Source of the DNA: Asanoa hainanensis
GTDB taxonomy: Bacteria; Actinomycetota; Actinomycetes; Mycobacteriales; Micromonosporaceae
Length of the DNA stretch: 64,000 nt
Assembly (NCBI RefSeq): GCF_900188485.1
Contig: NZ_FZPH01000001.1
Coordinates: forward strand, 1-64,000
Reading direction: 5' to 3'
This document shows positions 34,627 to 44,549 of this stretch, one piece after another (the stretch's first letter is position 1; each line of letters starts with the position of its first letter). The notes below the pieces were generated by a model. The model did not search any database. It was not told the origin of the DNA and saw only the letters and a list, made by a program, of their open reading frames with translations. Made by a program: the position numbers and the translations under genes.

Positions 34627-35826
34627 ATGAGTTACACGCTGCTGCCGGGCACGCGGGCGCCGGTTCGGGTCTGGACCGACCCGGCGACGATCGAGGCCGA
34701 CGCGAGCCGGCAGCTTCGCAACATCGGCACGCTGCCGTGGGTCGACGGGGTCGCGGTCATGCCTGACGTGCACTACGGCAAGGGTGCGACGGTCGGGTCC
34801 GTCATCGCGATGCGGCAGGCGCTCGCGCCCGCGGCGGTCGGGGTCGATATCGGCTGCGGCATGTCCGCGGTGCGCACGAACCTGACCGACGCCGACCTGC
34901 CCGACGACCTCGGGCCGCTGCGCCGGGCGATCGAGTCGGCCATCCCGGTCGGGTTCAACGCCCACGACGAGCCGGTCAACCCGCACCGGATCCACGGCCT
35001 GCCGACCGCCGGCTGGGCCGAGTTCTGGAAGGGCTTCGGCACGCTCACCGCGGACGTCGGCGGCCTGGAGACGCGGGCGTCGCGGCAGCTCGGCTCGCTC
35101 GGCGGCGGCAACCACTTCATCGAGGTCTGCGTCGAGCAGGGCGGCCCGGACGCCGGGCGGGTCTGGCTGATGCTGCACTCGGGCTCGCGCAACATCGGCA
35201 AGGAGCTCGCGGAGCGGCACATCCGGGTCGCCCGCGGGCTGCCGCACAACGCCGACCTGCCGGACCGGGACCTCGCGGTGTTCGTGTCCGGCACGCCGGA
35301 GATGGACGCGTACCGCCGGGACCTGAGCTGGGCGCAGCAGTACGCGGCGCGCAACCGGGCCATCATGCTCGCGCTGCTCTGCCGGGTGCTGCGGGAGGCG
35401 GTCGCGCACGTCCGCTACGACGAGCCGATCTCGTGCCACCACAACTACGTCGCGGAGGAGACCTACGACGGCGTCGACCTGCTGGTGACCCGCAAGGGCG
35501 CGATCCGGGCGGGCCGGGGTGACCTGGGCATCATCCCGGGCTCGATGGGCACCGGCTCGTACATCGTGCGCGGCCTCGGCAACGACGACGCCTACAACTC
35601 GGCGTCGCACGGTGCCGGTCGGCGGATGTCGCGGACGAAGGCGAAGAAGACGTTCACGGTGGACGACCTGGCGCAGCAGACGGCCGGCGTCGAGTGCCGC
35701 AAGGACGCGGGCGTCGTCGACGAGATCCCGGGCGCCTACAAGGACCTCGGTGCGGTCATCGCCGCACAGGCCGACCTGGTCGAAGTCGTGGCCCACCTGA
35801 AGCAGGTGGTCTGCGTAAAGGGCTGA
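34627..35826 (+). CDS. rtcB: RtcB family RNA ligase
   Basis: The 399-aa RNA ligase joins 2',3'-cyclic phosphate (or 3'-phosphate) to 5'-OH RNA ends using GTP and Mn. Family motifs are present: MPDVHYGKG (45-53), GVDIGCGM (72-79), GGGNHF (159-164), HSGSRNIG (184-191), CHHN (270-273) and SHGAGR (327-332). H328 in the last is the expected guanylylation site. The length is that of the shorter bacterial RtcB group. No archease or rtcA gene is adjacent. The immediately preceding tRNA-like RNA suggests a role in tRNA repair or sensing of broken tRNA. Confidence 0.95.
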   Translation: MSYTLLPGTRAPVRVWTDPATIEADASRQLRNIGTLPWVDGVAVMPDVHYGKGATVGSVIAMRQALAPAAVGVDIGCGMSAVRTNLTDADLPDDLGPLRRAIESAIPVGFNAHDEPVNPHRIHGLPTAGWAEFWKGFGTLTADVGGLETRASRQLGSLGGGNHFIEVCVEQGGPDAGRVWLMLHSGSRNIGKELAERHIRVARGLPHNADLPDRDLAVFVSGTPEMDAYRRDLSWAQQYAARNRAIMLALLCRVLREAVAHVRYDEPISCHHNYVAEETYDGVDLLVTRKGAIRAGRGDLGIIPGSMGTGSYIVRGLGNDDAYNSASHGAGRRMSRTKAKKTFTVDDLAQQTAGVECRKDAGVVDEIPGAYKDLGAVIAAQADLVEVVAHLKQVVCVKG

Positions 35827-35831
35827 ACAGC

Positions 35832-35862
35832 CGCGGCCGGCGCCCCTTCGGTGCCGGCCGCG
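35832..35862 (+). terminator. Terminator-type hairpin after rtcB
   Basis: CGCGGCCGGCGCC and GGTGCCGGCCGCG pair over 13 positions (one G-T) with a CCTTC loop, beginning 5 nt after the rtcB stop. Confidence 0.75.
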
Positions 35863-35864
35863 CG

Positions 35865-35870
35865 TATATT
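35865..35870 (+). promoter_or_regulatory. -10-like element before the nucleotidyltransferase gene
   Basis: TATATT lies just after the rtcB terminator and 9 nt before ATG 35880. No good -35 is visible, as that position is inside the hairpin. It suggests the nucleotidyltransferase has its own near-leaderless promoter. Confidence 0.4.
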
Positions 35871-35879
35871 CAACGGCTC

Positions 35880-36659
35880 ATGGAGCACCACGACGAGACC
35901 CTGCGGGCGTACGTCCGGCGGATGAAGGCCGACCCGCACGCGATCGCGGTCATCGCGGTGGGTTCGGTCGCGCGCGGCACGGAACGGCCCGACTCGGACG
36001 TCGACGTGTATCTGGTCGTGCCCGACGACGTGTTCGACGCGGCCCTCGCCGCCAACCGGGTGATCTTCGTCGAGCGCACCGACGCGACGTATCCGGGCGG
36101 CTATGTCGACGTCAAGCTTGCCACGGTCCCGTTCCTGCGGGCTGCCGCCGAGCGTGGGGACGATCCGGTTCGCGCGTCGTTCGAAGGTGCCCGGGTCGCC
36201 TGGGCCCGCGCCGGTCACGACATCGCCGGGCTGGTCGCGGCGATCCCCGTGCTTCCGTCGGCGGTCTGGGAGAGCCGAGCCGTCTCGTTCATCTCCCAGG
36301 CGCGCCTGCACGGCACCGACTTCCTCCGCGAGGCCGTCGCCCTGGACAACACGTTCCTGCTGCATCACGCCGCTGTGCACACGGTCGCCGCCGGCGGGCG
36401 GGCCCTGCTCGCGCTGAACCGCAGGCTCTATCCCGGGCCGAAGGACCTCGACGCCACACTCGCCGCGCTGGACCGCGTGCCGGACGGGTACGGCGACCTC
36501 GCCCGGCGGCTCCTGAAAGAGCCCAGCAGGGAAGCCGCCGACGCGTACGTCGACGCGTTGGAGGCCTTCCACGACTGGCCCGTGGATCGCGTGACGAGTG
36601 ACTCGATCTTCATCCGGGACACGGAGCTCGCCTGGTTCACCGCCGCGCGCGGCGAGTAA
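35880..36659 (+). CDS. Nucleotidyltransferase-fold protein (GSx10DxD)
   Basis: The 259-aa protein carries the polymerase-beta-type signature: GSVARGTERPDSDVDVYLV around residues 27-45 (G-S, then D-x-D), with a further acidic/Lys strand DVKL. A helical C-terminal half follows, as in aminoglycoside-type or MNT-like nucleotidyltransferases. The acceptor is unknown. Its place 53 bp after rtcB, next to a tRNA-like RNA, makes RNA-end modification a possibility, but it is not a CCA-adding enzyme by motif. The 3' end overlaps the convergent mycosin gene by 23 bp. Confidence 0.82.
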   Translation: MEHHDETLRAYVRRMKADPHAIAVIAVGSVARGTERPDSDVDVYLVVPDDVFDAALAANRVIFVERTDATYPGGYVDVKLATVPFLRAAAERGDDPVRASFEGARVAWARAGHDIAGLVAAIPVLPSAVWESRAVSFISQARLHGTDFLREAVALDNTFLLHHAAVHTVAAGGRALLALNRRLYPGPKDLDATLAALDRVPDGYGDLARRLLKEPSREAADAYVDALEAFHDWPVDRVTSDSIFIRDTELAWFTAARGE

Positions 36660-37797
36660 CCAGCACGACGACCACGACGATCGCCGCCACCAGCACCAAC
36701 GCGAGGACGATCGCGATCAGGGCCCAGTTGCCGCTGGAGCCCTCGTCGCCGGCCGCGTCCGCCGGTGCCGCGCTGGTGGACGCGGGCGCCGGGGGAGCGC
36801 CCAGCGGGTTCGCCTCGACGGTCGGCACCTCGCCGGTCAGGGCCGCGAGCACGTCGACCGAGCCGAAGCCGTACTCCGGGTCCCGGCCCTTCGGGCCCCG
36901 GTCGCGGGCCGTGCTGACCACGCGGTTGACCACGTTGGCGGCGTCCAGGTCGGGATAGCGGGCCCGGACCAGGGCGACGACACCCGAGACGATGGCCGCG
37001 GAGGCGCTGGTGCCCTCGTACACGGCGTAGTCGTCCTTCGCGACCCCCGGCCGCGTCGGCGCGACGATGGCCTCGCCGGGTGCGGAGATCGCCATCGGTG
37101 GCCCGACGATCGTGCCGTCCCACAGCGCGCCGGACCGGGTCGCGCCGCCGACGGCGATGACGCCGGGGATCTTCGCGGGCATCGGCATCTCGAGGTAGGT
37201 GCTGCCCGTGTTGCCACTGGCGGCGACGACCACGACGTCATGGCTCAGCGCGTAGGCAACGGCCTCGACCACCGACGGGTCGTCACGTTCCGTGCCGAGC
37301 GACACGTTGATGACGTCGGCGCCTTCGTCGACGGCCCACCGGATGCCGGCCGGCGCCTCCCGCAGCCCGGACGGCCCGAGACTCACCGGGAGGATCTTCG
37401 CCTCGGGGGCGATGCCCAGGGCGTGCTCCGCGGAGCCGCCCCGGGCGGCGATGATGCCGGCCATCGCGGTGCCGTGCCCGGCCGTCTTGTCCGGATCGGT
37501 CTGGCCGTCGTCGGTCGAGCCCGGGCCGAACCCCTTGCCGGGCAACACCTGGCCTGCCAGGTCCGGGTGGGAGGCCTGCACGCCGCTGTCGACCACCGCG
37601 ACCACGACGCCCTTGCCCTTCGACAGCCGGTGCGCCTGCGGGATCTTGAGCGCGTCCAGGTGCCACTGGAGGCTCCGCACGTCGGCGGAGGCGGAGGCGG
37701 CGCGGGCCGGCGCGGGTGCCGCCAGCGGGCCGACGCCGGTCGCGGCGGCCAGCACGAGCACGGAGCAGGCCGACCGGACGACCTTCCGGAAACGCAT
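36637..37797 (-). CDS. mycP: Mycosin-type subtilisin-like serine protease (type VII secretion-associated family)
   Basis: The 386-aa S8 protease has an N-terminal signal peptide (residues 1-33) and catalytic residues D70 (VAVVDSGV), H108 (GHGTAMAG) and S264 (GTSASAA). A Pro/Ala-rich linker and a single C-terminal membrane helix (about 357-380) ending in TRRARR follow. This is the mycosin layout, with the protease domain outside the membrane. No ESX genes (EccB-E, EsxA/B) are present in the window, so it is an orphan copy and may have another substrate. Confidence 0.88.
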   Translation of the reverse strand: MRFRKVVRSACSVLVLAAATGVGPLAAPAPARAASASADVRSLQWHLDALKIPQAHRLSKGKGVVVAVVDSGVQASHPDLAGQVLPGKGFGPGSTDDGQTDPDKTAGHGTAMAGIIAARGGSAEHALGIAPEAKILPVSLGPSGLREAPAGIRWAVDEGADVINVSLGTERDDPSVVEAVAYALSHDVVVVAASGNTGSTYLEMPMPAKIPGVIAVGGATRSGALWDGTIVGPPMAISAPGEAIVAPTRPGVAKDDYAVYEGTSASAAIVSGVVALVRARYPDLDAANVVNRVVSTARDRGPKGRDPEYGFGSVDVLAALTGEVPTVEANPLGAPPAPASTSAAPADAAGDEGSSGNWALIAIVLALVLVAAIVVVVVLVTRRARR

Positions 37798-37873
37798 GAT
37801 CTCCCCAATGGTCTACGTGGACACGAGCGCCCGCGACGCTATCTCGCCCAGGTGGACCGCGCAGCCCCAGGGC

Positions 37874-37906
37874 CGCGGCCGGCGCACCAGGTGTGCGCCG
37901 GCCGCG
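37874..37906 (-). terminator. Terminator-type hairpin downstream of the esterase gene
   Basis: A 14-bp perfect stem (CGCGGCCGGCGCAC against GTGCGCCGGCCGCG) with a CAGGT loop lies 12 nt beyond the stop of the minus-strand esterase. Confidence 0.75.
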
Positions 37907-37917
37907 CCGCCCACTGA

Positions 37918-39471
<1,554 letters not shown>

Positions 39472-39475
<4 letters not shown>

Positions 39476-39941
39476 GGCGTGCGGCGGCCACCGTACGACG
39501 CGGTCAGCGCCTCGGCCACGACGGCGGCGTCCCCCTCGGCGACGTCGGCGGGGTAGGCGGGCAGCAGGTCGTCCCAGACGGGCAGCCACGAGCCGAACAG
39601 CTGGGCCTGGCCTTCCGGCCGCGCGAAGAACCAGATGTGCAGGTGCGCGCCACCGTCAGCGCGTGGTAGAACAGGTCGCCGAGGCTGATCGTGAAGGCGA
39701 GCACGCCGTAGAGGCTGTGCTCGACGCAGGCACCGACCAGACGCTGCCGAAGATGACGTGCCGGGCGCAGTGCCGCCGCACCCCACAGCACGACGCCGGG
39801 CCGGCGGCGCAGGTGCCAGAACGCGAGCCCGCCGGCGACGAGCAGCACCGGGATCGGGCTGCCCGGGCTGCCGAGCAGCGCGTACCCGCCGACGGCCCCG
39901 AAGAACACGACGACGAACTCGACACCACGCACGCGCCGCAA
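39472..39941 (-). pseudogene. Decayed gene: CPBP-like membrane segment joined to a HIT-like C-terminus
   Basis: Two different minus-strand frames carry gene-like sequence. From 39941 to about 39665 one frame encodes a membrane segment ending VEHSLYGVLAFTISLGDLFYH, like the C-terminal helix of CPBP proteases, but the EExxxR core is absent. From about 39660 to 39472 a second frame encodes HLHIWFFARPEGQAQLFGS and WDDLLPAYPADV, like the tail of HIT-type hydrolases. A frameshift or deletion junction lies near 39660. I read it as fused remnants, not a working gene. Confidence 0.55.
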
Positions 39942-39985
39942 GCTACCGCCCGACCCCGAACGCCAGGCGTGGTAGGACTGACCGG

Positions 39986-40378
39986 GTGAGCTACGAGTCG
40001 TTACACCTGAGTGTCGCCATCGAACGACCGCCGGCCGAGGTGTACGCGTTCGTCGCGAACCCGGAGAACCTGCCGCGCTGGACGGCCGGCCTCACCGGGG
40101 CGGTCGTGCGGGTCGACGAGCGCTGGGTGGGTGACACGCCGGACGGTCCGATCGTGATCATGTTCGCGCCGCCGAACCCGTTCGGGGTGCTCGACCACGA
40201 CGTGACGTTCCCGTCGGGGCAGACGTTCTACAACCCGATGCGCGTCTTCGCCAACGCCGACGGCAGCGAGGTCGTGTTCACCGTGTTCCGCCGCGAGGGC
40301 ACCACCCCGGAGGCGTTCGAGGCCGACGCCGCGGCGGTGCTCACCGACCTGCGTACGCTCAAGTCCCTCATGGAATGA
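39986..40378 (+). CDS. SRPBCC (START-like) domain protein
   Basis: The GTG at 39986 gives a 130-aa protein with the SRPBCC opening IERPPAEVYAFVANPENLPRWTAG and the typical hydrophobic-pocket strands, ending in a long C-terminal helix. Such proteins bind hydrophobic ligands or act as cyclases/aromatases. It overlaps the convergent esterase by 11 bp. The ligand is unknown. Confidence 0.85.
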   Translation: MSYESLHLSVAIERPPAEVYAFVANPENLPRWTAGLTGAVVRVDERWVGDTPDGPIVIMFAPPNPFGVLDHDVTFPSGQTFYNPMRVFANADGSEVVFTVFRREGTTPEAFEADAAAVLTDLRTLKSLME

Positions 40379-41330
40379 GCTCGTCCCGCAGGAACTCGGC
40401 GATCTGGTCGCGCGCCGCCCTGGCCTGCGGCACCATCCCCGGCATGCTGAGGAACGCGTGACCCGCTCCCGGGTGTTCGGCCAGGTCGACGGGTGTCCCG
40501 GCCGTGGCCAACCGTCGCGCGTACGCCCGGCCCTGGTCGGCCAGCGGGTCCAGGGTCGGCACCACGACCAGCGTCGGCGGCAGCCCGGTCAGGTCGTCCG
40601 CGTACAACGGTGACAAGGCTGCTGGGTCTGTCCCTTCTGGAACGGCCAGGCGGCGGAACAGCTCCATCTGCTTCACCGTCAGCGTCGGAGTGTCGGCGTG
40701 CTCGGCCATCGAGGGATAGTCGAGCGCCGTCGAGGTCAGGTCGACGCACGGGTTGACGAGCACCTGCGCCCGCAACGCGTCCCTGGTGCTCAGCGCGGCC
40801 TGTGCGGCGACCAGCGCTCCGGCGCTCTCGCCGAAGACGGCGACCCGGGTCGGGTCGATGCCCCACCGCTCCGGGTCGCGCAGGACGTGCTGGAGCACGT
40901 CCCGGCCGTCGTCGACCGCGGCGGACATCGGAGTGCCTTCGGCGACCAGCCGGTGCTCGACCGACACGACCACCGCGGGCACCCGGCCGGCGAGGTGGCT
41001 GTTGATCCAGTCGCTCTGCACGGCCGTGCCCACGAACCCGCCGCCGTGCACGTGGAGCACGAGCGGGAGGGTGACGGTGCCGGTGCGGGCCGGCGACGGG
41101 CGGTAGACCCGGACGCGCAGCACCCGGTCGGGCAGCGGCACCTCCTGCCAGTCGATGGTGGTGCCGCGGTTCGGGAATCCGGTGACGACCCGCATCAGCG
41201 GCGACGACCGCCGGCGGTTCTCGGCGTCCCGGAACGCGTCGAGCCGCTCGGCCGGCATGGTCAACCAGTCCGGTTCCTTGCGTACGGCCTGCAGCAGCCT
41301 GAGCCTGATCGGCTGGCGGGTTTCGCTCAT
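40368..41330 (-). CDS. Alpha/beta hydrolase, HSL (bacterial family IV) esterase
   Basis: The 320-aa esterase has the family oxyanion motif HGGGF, the nucleophile elbow GESAG, an Asp in DPLADQG and a His in GAGHAFLS. It hydrolyses short-chain acyl esters. It is divergent from a TetR-type regulator with a palindromic operator between them, so its expression is probably controlled by that protein. Confidence 0.92.
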   Translation of the reverse strand: MSETRQPIRLRLLQAVRKEPDWLTMPAERLDAFRDAENRRRSSPLMRVVTGFPNRGTTIDWQEVPLPDRVLRVRVYRPSPARTGTVTLPLVLHVHGGGFVGTAVQSDWINSHLAGRVPAVVVSVEHRLVAEGTPMSAAVDDGRDVLQHVLRDPERWGIDPTRVAVFGESAGALVAAQAALSTRDALRAQVLVNPCVDLTSTALDYPSMAEHADTPTLTVKQMELFRRLAVPEGTDPAALSPLYADDLTGLPPTLVVVPTLDPLADQGRAYARRLATAGTPVDLAEHPGAGHAFLSMPGMVPQARAARDQIAEFLRDELIP

Positions 41331-41348
41331 GGCTCCTCCTCGATCGCA

Positions 41349-41373
41349 GTTTCGCTACTTCGAGTATCGAAAC
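41349..41373. promoter_or_regulatory. TetR-type operator between esterase and regulator genes
   Basis: A 25-bp dyad GTTTCG-N-TACT-N3-AGTA-N-CGAAAC (20 of 25 positions symmetrical) lies centrally in the 73-bp divergent gap. This is the size and form of a TetR operator. Confidence 0.7.
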
Positions 41374-41403
41374 CGACGGTAGCATAATTGCTAGGCTCTG
41401 GCC

Positions 41404-41952
41404 ATGGCACCCGACCGGCCGCCGGGCCGTCCCCGCTCGAGCGTCGACGCGACCGTCTTCGCGGCGACGCTGCGCACAGTCGACGAGCTCGGCTACACGC
41501 ACGCCACCGTCGACCGCATCGCCGCCGCGGCCGGGGTCGCCAAGACCACGATCTACCGGCGCTGGCCGTCCAAGGGCGCGCTGATGACCGCCTGCCTGGT
41601 GGACGCGTTCGGCCCGCTGCCGCTGGCGGGCGGGAGCCGAGCGGAGATCATGTCGGCGGCGGTCCGCTGGGGCGCGGCCAAGATCAGCGAGCCCGGAGTC
41701 GGCGCGGCCTTCGCGGGCGTGTTCACCGACGCCATCAACGACCCGGCCCTGCGCGAGATCCTGTCGACCCAGCTGCAGGACCCGTACCGCCTCGTACTCC
41801 AGGAGACCCTCGACGAACCCGAGCAGCGGGTCCTGTTCCTCATCGACGTCGTCATCGGCACCCTGCTGCACCGCATGGGCATGACCGGCGAGCCGATGAT
41901 CGACGCGGACGTCGACGCCCTCGTCGAGATGGTCGTCCGCGCCCTGCGCTAG
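41404..41952 (+). CDS. TetR/AcrR family transcriptional regulator
   Basis: The 182-aa regulator has an N-terminal HTH (about residues 12-58: TLRTVDELGYTHATVDRIAAAAGVAKTTIYRRWPSK in order), with the classical TTIYRRWPSKxxL ending, and a TetR C-terminal helical domain. It is divergent from the HSL esterase and most likely represses it and itself through the dyad at 41349-41373. Confidence 0.92.
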   Translation: MAPDRPPGRPRSSVDATVFAATLRTVDELGYTHATVDRIAAAAGVAKTTIYRRWPSKGALMTACLVDAFGPLPLAGGSRAEIMSAAVRWGAAKISEPGVGAAFAGVFTDAINDPALREILSTQLQDPYRLVLQETLDEPEQRVLFLIDVVIGTLLHRMGMTGEPMIDADVDALVEMVVRALR

Positions 41953-41997
41953 GGCCGCGTTCGCGCATTCGCCCGCGCGGGCCGCTGACCTGGTGTG

Positions 41998-43251
41998 ATG
42001 CTGCCACGGGAGGTCTGTGCCGTGGCGGGTCTGCGCGAGGAGTTCGACGACATCGTCGACCACCGTCGGGTCACCACGCTCTTCCAGCCGGTCGTCGACC
42101 TGCGGACCACCCGGGTGATCGGCTACGAGGCCCTGACCCGGGGTCCGCGGGGATCCTCCTTCGAACAACCGATGAAGCTGTTCACGTACGCCTATCGGGT
42201 CGGCCGGTCGGCGGAGCTGGACTGGGTCTGTCGCGCTACCGCGATGCGGGCCGCGCTGCTCAACCGGATGCCGCCCGAGGTCACGCTGTTCCTCAACGCC
42301 GAGCCGGTCTCGGTCGGCGTGGACTGCCCCGACGACCTGCTCGACACCATCGTGGTGGGTGCACGGCAGCTCAGCGTCGTGGTCGAGCTGACCGAACGCA
42401 ACCTGACCCACGACCCCGCCGGCGTCCTGCACGCCGCGTTCCTCGCGCGCGCCAACGGGATCGGCATCGCCATCGACGACGTCGGCGCCGAACCGGCCAG
42501 CCTCGCCATGATGCCGCTCGTCCGCCCCGACGTCATCAAGCTGGACCTCTCCCTCATCCAGAACCGGCCCGACCTGGTGGTGGCGCGCACGGTCAACGGC
42601 GTGCTCGCCGAGGTCGAACGCACCGGCGCCACCGTGCTCGCCGAGGGCATCGAGTCGCCCCGCCACGCGACGATGGCCCTGGCGATGGGCGCGACCCTGG
42701 GGCAGGGCTGGTTGTACGGGCGGCCCGCGCCGCTGCCCCACGACTGGTCCTCGTCGGCGGGGGCCGGCACGCTGACCATCAGCCACGACCCGCTCTCGTC
42801 GCGGACCCCGTTCGAGGTGGTGACCGCCGAGCGGCCCACCCGGCCCGCGAACCGGCAACTCCTCGCGTCGATGAGCCGGCACCTGGAGTATCGCGCCGCG
42901 GACCCCGCCGAGCCGAGCGTGCTGGTCGCGTGCTTCCAGGACGCGCGCCGGTTCAGCCCCGCCCTCGCCCAGCGCTACGCCTCGTTGGCGGCCGCGAGCG
43001 TCATGGTCGCGACCTTCGCCGTCGACATGCCGGACGAGCCGGCCGACGGCGTACGCGGCACGGCACTGCGCGCCGACGACCCGCTCGCCCGGGATTGGGT
43101 CGTGGTGGTCGTCGGCCCGCACTTCGGCGCGGCGCTGGTTGCCCGGCAGCCACGACCCGCCGACGACGCGCCGTTCGACTACGCCGTCACGTACGAGCGT
43201 GATCTGGTCATCGCGGCGGCGCAGAGCCTCGTGCGCCGCATCGAGGCATGA
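41998..43251 (+). CDS. EAL-domain cyclic-di-GMP phosphodiesterase with DICT sensory domain
   Basis: The 417-aa protein has an EAL domain (about residues 18-250). It carries the signature E44-A45-L46, LNAEP, VELTE, DDVGAEPASL (consensus DDFG), IKLDLSL, AEGIE and GQGWLYGRP, so key metal ligands appear retained. A C-terminal DICT-type sensory domain (about 275-415, from RTPFEVVTAERPTRPAN) follows. No membrane segment is present; it is a cytoplasmic c-di-GMP-degrading sensor. ATG 41998 is chosen; a GTG one codon upstream is possible. Confidence 0.88.
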   Translation: MLPREVCAVAGLREEFDDIVDHRRVTTLFQPVVDLRTTRVIGYEALTRGPRGSSFEQPMKLFTYAYRVGRSAELDWVCRATAMRAALLNRMPPEVTLFLNAEPVSVGVDCPDDLLDTIVVGARQLSVVVELTERNLTHDPAGVLHAAFLARANGIGIAIDDVGAEPASLAMMPLVRPDVIKLDLSLIQNRPDLVVARTVNGVLAEVERTGATVLAEGIESPRHATMALAMGATLGQGWLYGRPAPLPHDWSSSAGAGTLTISHDPLSSRTPFEVVTAERPTRPANRQLLASMSRHLEYRAADPAEPSVLVACFQDARRFSPALAQRYASLAAASVMVATFAVDMPDEPADGVRGTALRADDPLARDWVVVVVGPHFGAALVARQPRPADDAPFDYAVTYERDLVIAAAQSLVRRIEA

Positions 43252-43258
43252 TGGCGGC

Positions 43259-43654
43259 ATGCCGTCGGTCTTCTCCTTGGTCATCGCGGGCGAGCTGCCC
43301 GGCCGGTTCGTCTACCGCGACGACCGGGTGGTCGCGTTCCTCAGCATCGCCCCGCTCACGCCGGGCCACACGCTCGTCGTGCCGGTGTCCGAGGTGGACG
43401 ACTGGACCACCCTCGACCCGGCGCTGTGGGCTCACGTCACCTCCGTCGCGGCCCTGGTCGGCCGGGCCGTGCGAAAGGCGTTCGACGCGCCGCGCGCGGG
43501 CCTGGTGATCGCGGGCTTCGAGGTGCCGCACGCCCACGTGCACGTCTTCCCGGCGTGGGGCCTGGCCGACTTCGACTTCGCCAACGTCCGCCACGACCCG
43601 CCGGCAGCGGAGCTCGACGCGGCGCAGAGCCGGATCCTGGCGGCCCTGGAGTGA
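43259..43654 (+). CDS. HIT family hydrolase
   Basis: The 131-aa histidine-triad protein has the motif HAHVHVF (residues 91-97) and the upstream LTPGHTLVVP strand. It probably hydrolyses nucleoside-phosphoramidates or dinucleoside polyphosphates. It begins 7 nt after the EAL gene and its stop overlaps the next GTG (GTGA), so it is in the same operon. Confidence 0.92.
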   Translation: MPSVFSLVIAGELPGRFVYRDDRVVAFLSIAPLTPGHTLVVPVSEVDDWTTLDPALWAHVTSVAALVGRAVRKAFDAPRAGLVIAGFEVPHAHVHVFPAWGLADFDFANVRHDPPAAELDAAQSRILAALE

Positions 43655-44049
43655 TCCGCGCGCTGGCCGGCATCGCGGTCGCGGTCGTGGCCACCTGGCT
43701 GGTGCTGGTCGCCGCGCTGGCGCTCGGGCGGCCGCGCGGCGGGCTGCTCAAGGAGGCGCTGCGGCTGCTGCCCGACCTGCTCCGCCTGCTGCGGCGGCTG
43801 GCGGTCGACCGCGACCTGCCCCGCGGGGTCCGGGTGCGGTTGGCGATGCTGCTCGGCTACCTGGCGCTGCCGATCGACCTGATACCCGATTTCATCCCGA
43901 TCCTGGGGTACGCGGACGACGCGATCCTGGTCGTCATCGTGCTGCGGAGCACGGTCCGCCGCGCCGGCCTGCCCGCCGTCCGGCGCCACTGGCCAGGGAC
44001 CGACGACGGCTTCGCGGCCCTGCTGCGCTTGACCGGCGGAGTGCGATGA
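43651..44049 (+). CDS. YkvA (DUF1232) family protein
   Basis: The GTG at 43651 gives a 132-aa protein with an N-terminal membrane helix (residues 3-27) and the DUF1232 core LGYLALPIDLIPDFIPILG-YADD. The function of the family is unknown. It overlaps the HIT gene by 4 nt and the following gene by 4 nt (ATGA). Confidence 0.88.
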   Translation: MIRALAGIAVAVVATWLVLVAALALGRPRGGLLKEALRLLPDLLRLLRRLAVDRDLPRGVRVRLAMLLGYLALPIDLIPDFIPILGYADDAILVVIVLRSTVRRAGLPAVRRHWPGTDDGFAALLRLTGGVR

Positions 44050-44549
44050 TCCTCACCGTGGTCCCCGTGAATGTCCGGAGCGTTGTCGGGCTGCTCGGCG
44101 TCGGCCTGGTTCTCGCGGCCGTGGTGCGCTGGTCGCCGGACGTCGGCAGCGCGTCGGTGGAGGAATGGCGGCCACCCGCCGGATATGCCGTCGCGGACAC
44201 CGTGTCACTGGACGCGTCCCGCACCGTGCGGCTGTGGGTCGGCCCTGCGGGCTGGTACGTGGAAAGCGGCTCGGACGGGCGCGGTGACTCGGCGGTCGGC
44301 GCGAGCGGTGGACGTGACCAGTTCGCGGTGAGCGAGGTCCTGGGCGGGTTCGTCGGCACCGTGCCGACCCGTGGCGCCCGCGCGGTGACGGTCCGCGCTC
44401 CGGGCGGCACGACGGTGCGCGCCGCCGTCCACGACGGCCTGTTCCTGACGCGCGCGTTCGCGACGGAGTCGCAGCTTCTCGTGACGCCGCTCGACGCCGT
44501 CGGCACCCCGCTCACGGCAGAGGTGACCGTGCCGCTGACCCTCAGCTGA
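44046..44549 (+). CDS. Hypothetical membrane-anchored/secreted protein
   Basis: The 167-aa protein has an N-terminal hydrophobic helix (about residues 11-27) and a Gly/Val/Thr-rich, beta-strand-like extracytoplasmic part with repeated xVxV strands. No cysteine lipobox is present. It is translationally coupled to the YkvA gene. I do not recognise the family. Confidence 0.65.
   Translation: MILTVVPVNVRSVVGLLGVGLVLAAVVRWSPDVGSASVEEWRPPAGYAVADTVSLDASRTVRLWVGPAGWYVESGSDGRGDSAVGASGGRDQFAVSEVLGGFVGTVPTRGARAVTVRAPGGTTVRAAVHDGLFLTRAFATESQLLVTPLDAVGTPLTAEVTVPLTLS

Noticed and set aside
36637-37797. Part of a type VII secretion locus
   Set aside because: No EccA-E, WXG100 or PE/PPE-type genes are recognisable on either side within the window.
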